A DNA stretch of 64,000 nucleotides. Source: Amycolatopsis sp. MtRt-6 (lineage in GTDB: Bacteria; Actinomycetota; Actinomycetes; Mycobacteriales; Pseudonocardiaceae). Of the stretch, positions 47,144-54,753 are shown piece by piece. Positions within the stretch are counted from its first letter, which is position 1; every line of letters begins with the position of its first letter. The DNA is taken from NCBI RefSeq assembly GCF_017308975.1, contig NZ_JADWPD010000002.1:486310-550309 (forward strand). Reading direction: 5' to 3'. Position numbers and translations under genes: made by a program. Under the pieces are notes generated by a model, which did not search any database, was not told where the DNA came from, and saw nothing but the letters and a program-made list of their open reading frames with translations.

Positions 47144-47174
47144 CCATTTTGTTGGGTTCTGTCTGAATCTTGTC
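47144..47174. promoter_or_regulatory. Phased T-rich direct repeats upstream of the GH2 gene
   Basis: TTTTGT (47147), TTCTGT (47157) and TCTTGT (47168) spaced by 10 and 11 bp, between TTGACC (47118) and the start at 47195. This is the kind of array bound by DeoR-type regulators and resembles the repeat array at 40790, so the hybrid regulator at 37879 may also control this gene. Confidence 0.45.
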
Positions 47175-47194
47175 GGAACATGGAGGTTCCTCCC

Positions 47195-50100
47195 GTGCGG
47201 CTGCGCGCTCTGAGTGTGGTTCTGTTGGCTCTCGCGGGAACCCTCTTGCCCGCCGGCCCAAGCCACGCGGCTGTCGACGACGTCTACGCCTACCTCGAAG
47301 ATCCGCGGAAAGTCGGCGAAAACCAGGAGCCGCCGCACGCGTTCCTCGCTCCGTACGCCGATGTCGAGTCCGCCGTCCGGGGGCGGGAACAGACGCCGTT
47401 CACCCAGACTCTGGACGGGAAGTGGCGGATCGCCATGGCGGACAACCCCGCCCAGGTGCCCGCCGGTTTCCACGCCGCCGGGTACGACACGTCCGGCTGG
47501 CGCGAGGTCTCCGTGCCGCACACCTGGCAGACCGACGGCCTCGACCACCCCGTCTTCCGCAACATCGCCACCGAGATCCAGCCGGACGCGCCGCCGAAGG
47601 TGCCGCGTGACGTCAACCCCACCGCGGCCTACACCCGCGACTTCGACCTGCCCGCCGGCTGGGACCAGCGGCACACCTTCCTGCGCTTCGACGGCGTCAC
47701 GTCGGCGTACTTCGTCTGGGTCAACGGCCAGTACATCGGCTACGACCAGGGCGGCTACACCCCGGCGGAGTTCGACATCTCCGCCGCGCTGAAGCCCGGC
47801 CCCAACCGGATCGCCGTCCAGGTGCACCGCTGGAGCGCGGGTGCCTACCTCGAGGACGTCGACCAGTGGCGGTACGCAGGCATCTTCCGGTCGGTGACGC
47901 TGACGTCCACGCCCGCCACCCACGTCCGGGACGTGACGCTGCGGACCGACCTCGACAGCACCTACACCGACGCCGTCCTGACCGCCGCCGTCGAGGTCGC
48001 GCGCAAGCCCGGCGGCACGACCGGCAAGCACACGGCCGCGCTCAGCCTCCGTGACGCGGCCGGCAAGGAGGTCGGCGCCACCCGCCAGGACGTCGAGGTC
48101 GGCGACAACGGCGGCGCGGCCACCCTCACTCTCCCCGTCCGCAACCCGGCCAAGTGGACCGACGAGACCCCGAACCTGTACACCGCCGTCCTGACGCTCA
48201 CCGGCCCGGACGGCAGGACCACCCACGTCACCCGCGAAACCACCGGCTTCCGCGAGATCGAGATCCGGGACCGGCAGCTGCTGGTCAACGGCAAACGCGT
48301 GCTGTTCAAGGGCGTCAACCGCGCCGAAACCGACCCCGACCACGGCCGCCACGTGCCGCGCAAGGCGCAGGAACGCGATGTCGCGCTGCTGGAACAGCTG
48401 AACGTCAACGCCGTCCGCACCTCGCACTACCCCTCGGACCCGTACTTCTACAAGCTCGCGGACTCCCGTGGCCTCTGGATCGACGACGAGGTCGACATCG
48501 AGACGCACAACCACGAGAACTGCGCCCGGTGGTGCCAGGCGAACCAGCCCGAGTGGCGGGACGCCTTCCTCGACCGGCTGATCGGCATGGTGGAACGCGA
48601 CAAGAACCACCCCAGCGTCTTCCTCTGGGACACCGGCAACGAAGCCGGCCTCGGCGCCCACCACTACGCGATGGCGGACTGGCTGCGGGCCAACGACCCG
48701 ACGCGCCCGATCTACCACCAGTCCAACAACCCCGACGGCGACGCGCCCTTCGCGGACGTCTGGGGGCCGCGGTACCCGTCGCCGGAGCGGTTCGCCGAGC
48801 AGGCGAAGAGCACCACGAAACCGCTGATCTTCGGCGAGTACGCGCACGCGATGGGCAACAGCCTCGGCAACTTCCGCGAGTTCTGGGACACCATCCGCGC
48901 GCACCCGCAGACCCAGGGCGGGTTCATCTGGGACTGGGCCGAGCAGAACATCCGCCAGCGGGTCCGCACGGTCCCGGACGTGTCGGGCAACGGCATCGCC
49001 ACCCACCTCTCCGGGCTGTCCAGGCTCGTCGACGGCCACCGCGGCAAGGCACTGGAACTGTCCGGTTTGGACGACTTCGCCGAGGTCTACCGCGACCGCA
49101 GGCTGGACCTCACCGGCACCGCGCTGACCCTGGACGCCTGGGTCAAGCCGGGCAAGTGGACCGGCGAGTTCGGGATCATCACCAAGGGCGACCACCAGTA
49201 CTCGCTGAAGATGAAGAACGAGAACACGCTGGAGTTCTTCGTCCACAGTGGTACGTGGATCCCGGTGCAGGCGCCGGTGCCCGCCGACTTCTACGGCAAC
49301 TGGCACCGCGTCACCGGCACCTACGACGGCACGATGCTGCGGCTGTACATCGACGGCCGCGAGGTCGGGCAGAAGGCGTTCACCGGCCGGATCGACTCTT
49401 CGTCGGCCGAGGTGAACATCGGGCGTGACTTCGAGACGTCGTGGAACGACCCCTCGACCATCGGCTGGCTGGGGCGGGGCCTGGTGGATGAGGTCCGCAT
49501 CCACGACCGCGCGCTCACCGCGGCCGAGCTCGCCGCGTCGGAGCCGGCCCCGGGGGCGCTGCTCGCCCTCGACTTCGACAACGTGATCGACCGGGGCACC
49601 TACCTGTCCTACGGCTCCAGCCTGTCCGGAGTGGACGGACTGATCGGCGCGGACCGCAAGCCCCAGCCGGAGACCGCCCAGATGGCGTGGGCCCACCAGC
49701 CCCTCCGGTTCGCCTACGCCGACGGCGTCCTGTCGGTGACGAACGAACGCCAGTTCAGCGACACCGGCGACGTGAACCTCAGGTGGCGCGTCACCGAAGG
49801 CGCGAAGACGGTCAAGAGCGGCGAGCAGCCCCTGCGCGTCGCGGCGGCCGCCACCGGCCGGATCACCCTGCCGGTCAAGGCAAGTGACCGTGAGCGCTTC
49901 CTCACGGTCGAAGCGGTCGTCAAGCAGTCCGGGCCGACGCTGCCCGCGGGCCACGTCCTGGCGCACGACCAGTTCTCGCTCGGTGGCGCCCGGGTGCCGG
50001 GCCTCGACCAGGCACCGCTCGACTGGGGCCGGGTGACGGCGCGGGAGACGGCGGACGCGGTCACCGCGCAGGCCGGTCCGGTCGCCTACCGGGTGGACAA

Positions 50101-50932
50101 GCGCACCGGGACGCTGTCGTCGATGCAGTCGTGGGGCAAGGAGCTGCTGGCGAGCGGGCCGAAGCTCGACGCCTGGCGCGCGCCGATCAGCAACGAGACG
50201 TTCGCCTGGGGCCGGGCCGAGGGCGAAGACTGGCGCAAGCTGGGTCTGGACCGGCTGCAGACGACGGTGACCGGGGTCCGCGTGGACCGCGCGGGCAGCA
50301 GCGTCAGCGTCGTGGTGGACAGCCGGGTGGCGGCGCCGGACGTGGCGAACGCGTGGTTCGACCAGATCATGACGTACACGGTGGACTCGACGGGTGTGCT
50401 GCGCCTGGGTCACAAGGTGACGCCGCAGGGCGCGGTGCGCACGCTGAACTACCTGCCGCGCATCGGGGTGTCGCTGGGCGTCCCGGACAGCTTCAAGCGG
50501 TTCTCCTGGTACGGCCGGACCGCGGAAAGCTACGTCGATCGCAGGGACGGCACGCCGATCGCGGTGAACAAGTCCACTGTGGACGAGCAGTACGTGGACT
50601 ACCACCGCCCGCAGGACCACGGCAACCACACCGACACCCGCTGGGCGCTGCTGACCGACGGCCGGCTGTCCGGCCTGCTGGTCAGCGGGGTGAAGGACGT
50701 CAGCGTCACGCCGTACGACGACCTCGACCGGGCGGCCTACCCGTTCCAGCTCCAGCGGAACAAGGGCTGGTTCACGCTGCACGCCGACCACGCGGCCACG
50801 GGCGTCGGCGACACCCCGAACCCGGTGCGGGAGAAGAGCCAGGTGGCGGCGGACACCACGTACGAGTACACGCTGTCGATGCGCCCGCTGAGCCTGGCCG
50901 AGGCGCTGACCGGCCTGCCCGCGGGCGGCTGA
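47195..50932 (+). CDS. Secreted GH2 beta-galactosidase with LamG insert
   Basis: A 1245-residue glycoside hydrolase family 2 enzyme. Signal peptide ends near SHAAVDD. The N-terminal jelly-roll and Ig-like domains (WREVSVPHTWQ, LRFDGVTSAYFVWVNGQYIG) precede the TIM barrel with acid/base E483 (DTGNEAGLG) and nucleophile E548 (FGEYAHAMGNS). Residues about 600-780 are a LamG/concanavalin-like carbohydrate-binding insert (LTLDAWVKPGKWTGEFGII, VDEVRIHDRAL) before the C-terminal beta-sandwich. GTG 47195 is chosen: GGAGG lies 8 bases upstream, itself within a small stem GGAG-GTTC-CTCC. Removes terminal beta-galactose from polysaccharide or glycoprotein outside the cell. Confidence 0.92.
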   Translation: MRLRALSVVLLALAGTLLPAGPSHAAVDDVYAYLEDPRKVGENQEPPHAFLAPYADVESAVRGREQTPFTQTLDGKWRIAMADNPAQVPAGFHAAGYDTSGWREVSVPHTWQTDGLDHPVFRNIATEIQPDAPPKVPRDVNPTAAYTRDFDLPAGWDQRHTFLRFDGVTSAYFVWVNGQYIGYDQGGYTPAEFDISAALKPGPNRIAVQVHRWSAGAYLEDVDQWRYAGIFRSVTLTSTPATHVRDVTLRTDLDSTYTDAVLTAAVEVARKPGGTTGKHTAALSLRDAAGKEVGATRQDVEVGDNGGAATLTLPVRNPAKWTDETPNLYTAVLTLTGPDGRTTHVTRETTGFREIEIRDRQLLVNGKRVLFKGVNRAETDPDHGRHVPRKAQERDVALLEQLNVNAVRTSHYPSDPYFYKLADSRGLWIDDEVDIETHNHENCARWCQANQPEWRDAFLDRLIGMVERDKNHPSVFLWDTGNEAGLGAHHYAMADWLRANDPTRPIYHQSNNPDGDAPFADVWGPRYPSPERFAEQAKSTTKPLIFGEYAHAMGNSLGNFREFWDTIRAHPQTQGGFIWDWAEQNIRQRVRTVPDVSGNGIATHLSGLSRLVDGHRGKALELSGLDDFAEVYRDRRLDLTGTALTLDAWVKPGKWTGEFGIITKGDHQYSLKMKNENTLEFFVHSGTWIPVQAPVPADFYGNWHRVTGTYDGTMLRLYIDGREVGQKAFTGRIDSSSAEVNIGRDFETSWNDPSTIGWLGRGLVDEVRIHDRALTAAELAASEPAPGALLALDFDNVIDRGTYLSYGSSLSGVDGLIGADRKPQPETAQMAWAHQPLRFAYADGVLSVTNERQFSDTGDVNLRWRVTEGAKTVKSGEQPLRVAAAATGRITLPVKASDRERFLTVEAVVKQSGPTLPAGHVLAHDQFSLGGARVPGLDQAPLDWGRVTARETADAVTAQAGPVAYRVDKRTGTLSSMQSWGKELLASGPKLDAWRAPISNETFAWGRAEGEDWRKLGLDRLQTTVTGVRVDRAGSSVSVVVDSRVAAPDVANAWFDQIMTYTVDSTGVLRLGHKVTPQGAVRTLNYLPRIGVSLGVPDSFKRFSWYGRTAESYVDRRDGTPIAVNKSTVDEQYVDYHRPQDHGNHTDTRWALLTDGRLSGLLVSGVKDVSVTPYDDLDRAAYPFQLQRNKGWFTLHADHAATGVGDTPNPVREKSQVAADTTYEYTLSMRPLSLAEALTGLPAGG

Positions 50933-50938
50933 GCTCAG

Positions 50939-50984
50939 ACGAGGAAGCCGCACCGAGGACTCTCTCTCGGTGCGGCTTCCTCGT
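50939..50984. terminator. Strong bidirectional terminator
   Basis: A 19-bp perfect stem (50939-50957 with 50966-50984) and an 8-base loop, 6 bases after the GH2 stop and 6 bases before the end of the convergent small gene at 50991. It should stop transcription from both sides. Confidence 0.85.
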
Positions 50985-50990
50985 GAGCAC

Positions 50991-51287
50991 TCAGACCAGG
51001 TCGCTCCGGATCGCGAGCAGCTGCTCGCTCGACCGGTCTTCGCCGATCGCCGCGGAAAGGCCGCGGTCGGCGTTCGCGAAGCCACCGTGGTGGACGACTT
51101 CACGCGCGAACTTGGCCGCCACCTCGTAGTCGACGGCCTTGGTCGCGTTGAACGCCGCCCTGGCCGCGTGGAAGGCGGCGTCGAGGGTGCAGCCGATCGG
51201 CTGGACGACCGACGGCACCTCCAGCGCGGCGACCGGGCCCTGGACGTTCGCGAATTCTTCGATGCGGGTCACGTTCACTTCATCCAT
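50991..51287 (-). CDS. Small protein A of a divergent family (S-x3-LL terminus)
   Basis: A 98-residue soluble protein with no known domain. Middle part is helical and starts with a Cys (CTLDAAFHAARAAFNATKAV); then an HH-Gly stretch (VVHHGGF) and the end SSEQLLAIR. This order matches the three other small proteins at 51325, 53274 and 54079. ATG 51287 has a low-GC upstream but no strong ribosome site. It lies 37 bases after protein B on the same strand and ends at a strong terminator, so it closes a likely operon with the permease. Confidence 0.7.
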   Translation of the reverse strand: MDEVNVTRIEEFANVQGPVAALEVPSVVQPIGCTLDAAFHAARAAFNATKAVDYEVAAKFAREVVHHGGFANADRGLSAAIGEDRSSEQLLAIRSDLV

Positions 51288-51324
51288 TTCAATTGCGGAA
51301 AATCGGCCGGGAAATTCCCGGTGG

Positions 51325-51624
51325 TCAGCGGTTGATGATCGCGTCGATCAGCTGCCGGGCGGACATGTCACCCGGCGAGGTGACCTCGACGGCCGGCACT
51401 CCGGGGTGGTAGCCGTGGCCGAAGGCCCGGCGGTACGCCTGGTCCGCCAGGTGGGCGGCCCGCGCCGTCTGGGTCGCGTCCTCGGCGGCGGCCACCGCCC
51501 GCAGGAGGTTGATGCAGCAGGTGGTGGGGTCCTCCGCGGTCGTGAACTCGAGCGGGCCGAGCGGCGACGGCACGTCGGTCAGATAGCGGGCAACGGCGGT
51601 GTCAGAGGAGTTGATTTCGCTCAT
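51325..51624 (-). CDS. Small protein B of a divergent family (S-x3-LI terminus)
   Basis: A 99-residue protein. After an acidic/polar start comes CCINLLRAVAAAEDATQTAR, a Gly/His stretch (AFGHGYHPG), then the terminus SARQLIDAIINR. No known domain. ATG 51624; weak ribosome site. Same strand as the amino-acid permease (95 bases downstream of it) and protein A. Resembles one half of the double protein at 53274: compare AFGHGYHPG with NFGHHRGHHGY, and SARQLIDAI with SVAELIDAR. Confidence 0.7.
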   Translation of the reverse strand: MSEINSSDTAVARYLTDVPSPLGPLEFTTAEDPTTCCINLLRAVAAAEDATQTARAAHLADQAYRRAFGHGYHPGVPAVEVTSPGDMSARQLIDAIINR

Positions 51625-51719
51625 GGCACCGAAGGTTAAAGTGCCGGATCCGCCGTGACATCCACCGAAACAACGAAACGGGAATGGCGATCGCCGAAGG
51701 TTTTTTCCCGCATCGGCGG

Positions 51720-53114
51720 TCACTCCGGACCGGCGCCGACCGGAACGTCCCGGTTCGCCCGGACCTGCCGGGTGATGCCGACCGCCACCACGACCACGGT
51801 CAACGCGAGGCTCGCCAGCAGCTGCGGCCGGCCGGACGGCGAGAAGAGCATCGCCACGAGCAGCGCCGCCATCGCCACGATCGACAGCCACGTCAGGTAC
51901 GGGTAGCCCCACATCCGCAGCGGCAGGCCGGCCGGGTGCGCGGCTTCCAGCCGGCGCCGCATCCGCAGCTGGGTCACGGAGATGGCGAGCCAGATGAACA
52001 CCGCCAGCGCGCCGGAGGTGTTGAGCAGGAAGCTGAACACCTCCTCCGGCACGAAGTAGTTGAGCACCACCGTGGCGAAGCCGATGACCGTCGAGACGAG
52101 GACCGCGACCCGCGGGACGCCGCCGGTGGAGATCCGCCGCCACGAACGGGGCGCGTCGCCGCGGCCCGAGAGCGAGAAGGCCATCCGGGACGCGGTGTAC
52201 AGCCCCGAGTTCAGGCACGACAGGACGGCCGTCAGCACGATCACGTCCATCACGGTCCCGGCCGCCGGCAGCCCGATCAGGTCGAGCACGGCGACGTACG
52301 GGCTTTTGCCGACACTGGCGTCGTCGTAGGGCAGCAGCGTCACCACGACCGCGATGGAACCCAAGTAGAACACCAGGATGCGCCACATGATCGAGCGCAC
52401 GGCCCGGCGAGCGGAGCCGACCGGGTCCGGCGACTCCGACGCCGCGATCGTGGCGATTTCGGCACCGAAGAAGGAGAAGACCACCACGAAGATCGCCGCG
52501 AACACCGGCCCGGCGCCGTGCGGGGCGAACCCGCCGTGGCCGGTGAGGTTGCGCAGCCCCGGCGCCTCGACCCCGGGCAGCACACCCAGCACCGCCGCGA
52601 GGCCGAGCAGGACGAACACGACGATCGCCGCGACCTTGATCGAGGCGAACCAGAACTCGAACTCGCCGTAGGACTTCACCGAGAACAGGTTCGTCACCGT
52701 GAGCACCGCCATCAGCACCAGCACCCACGCCCACTGTGGCAGGAGCGGGATCCAGCGGTGCACGATGGCGGCGCCCGCGGTGGCCTCGACCCCGATCGTG
52801 GTCACCCAGAACCACCAGTAGAGCCAGCCCACCGAGAAACCCGCCCAGCGGCCGATACCCTCCTCGGCGTAGGCCGAGAAGGAGCCCGTCCGCGGGTCGG
52901 CGGTCGCCATCTCCCCCAGCATGCGCATGACGAGGATCACGAGCACCCCGGCGAGCGCGTAGGTGATCAGCACAGCGGGCCCGGCGTCCGCGATCGCCTG
53001 GCCGGAACCGACGAACAGGCCGGCGCCGATCACCCCGCCGACGGCGATCATCGACAGGTGCCGGGAGCTCAGCGTCCGGGACAGGCCGGGCCCGTCTTCC
53101 CTCGGTGGTGCCAT
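51720..53114 (-). CDS. APC-superfamily amino-acid permease
   Basis: A 464-residue, 12-helix amino-acid transporter. Seen: MIAVGGVIGAGLFVGSGQAI (helix 1 substrate loop), EMATADPRTGSFSAYA, and the helix 6 segment FSFFGAEIATIAASES. This pattern is the AAT family (GABA, proline, aromatic or basic amino-acid permeases). Substrate cannot be read from sequence. It lies between small-protein genes on the same strand (53274 upstream, 51325 and 50991 downstream), possibly one transcript, with 159- and 95-base gaps. Confidence 0.9.
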   Translation of the reverse strand: MAPPREDGPGLSRTLSSRHLSMIAVGGVIGAGLFVGSGQAIADAGPAVLITYALAGVLVILVMRMLGEMATADPRTGSFSAYAEEGIGRWAGFSVGWLYWWFWVTTIGVEATAGAAIVHRWIPLLPQWAWVLVLMAVLTVTNLFSVKSYGEFEFWFASIKVAAIVVFVLLGLAAVLGVLPGVEAPGLRNLTGHGGFAPHGAGPVFAAIFVVVFSFFGAEIATIAASESPDPVGSARRAVRSIMWRILVFYLGSIAVVVTLLPYDDASVGKSPYVAVLDLIGLPAAGTVMDVIVLTAVLSCLNSGLYTASRMAFSLSGRGDAPRSWRRISTGGVPRVAVLVSTVIGFATVVLNYFVPEEVFSFLLNTSGALAVFIWLAISVTQLRMRRRLEAAHPAGLPLRMWGYPYLTWLSIVAMAALLVAMLFSPSGRPQLLASLALTVVVVAVGITRQVRANRDVPVGAGPE

Positions 53115-53273
53115 CAGGATTCCCCTGTTCTCGAAGCGGCGAAGAGAGCGCCATCACGCTAGGGCCCTGGCCGAGCCGCGTTCACTGCGCGAAGCCGGGA
53201 AAATCTTCCTCGGATCGAGAGAACCGCGATCGCGGCACGGGGAATCCGGAAAACGCGGGTTACGCTCGCGTGC

Positions 53274-53807
53274 TCACGCCGGGAGCGCGCCCAGCCGAGC
53301 GTCGATCAGGCCCTGCACGGAATGGGAGCCGATCTCCGCGACAGCGGATTCCGGATCGTCGCCGAAATGGCCGTGCCCGCCGAAATGGTGTGCGGCCGTG
53401 ACGAGCACCGCACCGGTCGCGAAAGCCGTCACGACACCCGCGGCCACCGTCGCCGCCGCGGCATAGCAGGAAACGGGCTGGGCCGGCTGCTCGGCGGCGA
53501 ATCCGAACTGCCCGCCGCGCGCGTCGATCAGTTCGGCCACCGAGCCACCCGCGACGTCGAGCCCGCGGGGCGCGTCGACGTCGGCGCGGTACCCGTGGTG
53601 CCCGCGGTGGTGGCCGAAGTTGTTGGCCCAGGCGTTGGCGACGTAGCCCGCGCAGGCCGCGACCGCGGCGCCGGCGCCGACCGCCGCGACCAGCACGGCG
53701 GTTTCGCACAGGGTCGGCGCGACCGCGGGGGTGAGGTAGGTTGCGCTCGCGCCGAAATCGGTGGCATCGGCGATGGTGACGACCCGGGACGGTGTGGCCA
53801 CGGACAT
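53274..53807 (-). CDS. Small-family double protein C, two membrane/His-rich modules
   Basis: A 177-residue protein made of two similar modules. Module 1: LCETAVLVAAVGAGAAVAAC (membrane helix), NNFGHHRGHHGY, then GGSVAELIDARGG. Module 2: SCYAAAATVAAGVVTAFATG, AAHHFGGHGHFG, then SHSVQGLIDARLG. Each ends in the S-V-x-x-LIDAR motif shared more loosely with proteins A, B and D. It could be a two-helix hairpin with His-rich loops able to bind metal. ATG 53807 has AAAGGGA close upstream; the preceding in-frame codons look non-coding. No known family. Confidence 0.7.
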   Translation of the reverse strand: MSVATPSRVVTIADATDFGASATYLTPAVAPTLCETAVLVAAVGAGAAVAACAGYVANAWANNFGHHRGHHGYRADVDAPRGLDVAGGSVAELIDARGGQFGFAAEQPAQPVSCYAAAATVAAGVVTAFATGAVLVTAAHHFGGHGHFGDDPESAVAEIGSHSVQGLIDARLGALPA

Positions 53808-53947
53808 GATTCCCTTTCTTGGAAACATTGGATGTCTATTCCCGCGGCGCCGAGATTTCGATTCACCCGGCCGCCGCTTTCGCCACGATGACACGGACCG
53901 GTCGGCACGGCCAAGCGTGTTCAAGAAGTGTTCACCGTGGAGGCCGT

Positions 53948-53966
53948 GTGCGGTGAATCACCGCAC
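53948..53966. promoter_or_regulatory. 19-bp palindrome between divergent small-protein genes
   Basis: GTGCGGTGA-A-TCACCGCAC, perfect 9-bp arms around one base, in the 271-bp gap between the starts of proteins C and D. Centred about 150 bases from C and 122 from D. Candidate operator for both. Confidence 0.5.
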
Positions 53967-54078
53967 TTCGCGGACCGGAATTCGCGCTTCCCCGTCATTC
54001 GGTGGATGTGCCGGTCGCGGAATGCTCGCTACTCTTTCCGGCACACGGCCCCATCCCGTCGACTCCCCTGGAGGTACT

Positions 54079-54336
54079 GTGAGCACGTCAGCCACGATCG
54101 AATCCCGCGTTCCCGCACTCGAGGAGATCGCCCCGCTTGAAATGGGGCTCCCGCAGAGCGAAAAGGCCTGGTTCCACGCCTTCGCGCACAAGGCCGTCGA
54201 CGCCTGGGTCAACATCACCGGCGGCCAGGACGGTGTGCTGCACGAGAACCCCGACCCCGTCGACTTCGGCGAAGCCGGGGCCGCCAAGTTCTCCCTGGCG
54301 GACCTGCTCGAGACGCGCACCCAGCGCGTTTCCTGA
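54079..54336 (+). CDS. Small protein D of a divergent family (S-x3-LL terminus)
   Basis: An 85-residue acidic protein. Polar start, amphipathic middle (SEKAWFHAFAHKAVDAWVNI), a Gly/His stretch (ITGGQDGVLHENP), an acidic linker and the end FSLADLLETR. It lacks the Cys found in A, B and C. GTG 54079 has GGAGG 4 bases upstream and a perfect terminator follows, so it is a well-defined single gene. Divergent from protein C across a palindrome. No known family. Confidence 0.7.
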   Translation: MSTSATIESRVPALEEIAPLEMGLPQSEKAWFHAFAHKAVDAWVNITGGQDGVLHENPDPVDFGEAGAAKFSLADLLETRTQRVS

Positions 54337-54348
54337 CCACCCGGCGCA

Positions 54349-54380
54349 AAAGCCGGGCCGGCTCCGGCCGGCCCGGCTTT
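54349..54380 (+). terminator. Rho-independent-type terminator after protein D
   Basis: AAAGCCGGGCCGG, loop CTCCGG, then the exact reverse complement ending in TTT; 13-bp stem, 12 bases after the stop. Confidence 0.85.
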
Positions 54381-54430
54381 CGCGCGTGGCGGAAACGAAC
54401 GGTGCCGGAAGGGCCGCAGCCCTTCCGGGA

Positions 54431-54724
54431 TCACGGGCGGCACGGGGTGACCGGACCCTCGATCCGGCCGTTCCAGCTCGCCGGCGCGCGGAAGCACCAG
54501 CCCCGCGTGTCGGCCAGGTCGACACCGATCATCTGCGTGCCGCGGTCGGAGGCGATGAAGCGCGTGGTGGCGGCGTTGGCAGGCACCCGGACCTTGTACG
54601 TGCCGCCGAGCGCACCCGCGGGCCACGTCGTGCACTTGTGCTTGACCCGCGGAACTCTCCCGCCGCCGAAAGTCCTTCCGCATCCCGCGGAATTCCCGCT
54701 TCTCCGCGTAACGGGACCGGACAC
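54431..54724 (-). CDS. Short orphan protein, possible gene remnant
   Basis: A 97-codon frame. From about residue 28 on it looks like real protein (KHKCTTWPAGALGGTYKVRV, FIASDRGTQMIGVDLADTRG, FRAPASWNG, three Cys), while the first 27 residues are not protein-like and no ribosome site precedes GTG 54724. It reads like the C-terminal part of a secreted protein that lost its signal peptide, possibly when the adjacent LacI gene arrived. It could equally be a short functional gene. Confidence 0.35.
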   Translation of the reverse strand: MSGPVTRRSGNSAGCGRTFGGGRVPRVKHKCTTWPAGALGGTYKVRVPANAATTRFIASDRGTQMIGVDLADTRGWCFRAPASWNGRIEGPVTPCRP

Positions 54725-54753
54725 CGGGTACCGTGCGCCCGGTGGAGGTGAGC

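Noticed and set aside
47030..51103. Long minus-strand open frame opposite the GH2 gene
   Set aside because: Shadow of the GH2 gene; no recognisable protein, while the plus strand has full GH2 motifs and a signal peptide.
50991..54336. Lanthipeptide or other known RiPP cluster
   Set aside because: Small genes are present, but no modifying enzyme, protease or dedicated exporter is encoded nearby; only an amino-acid permease.
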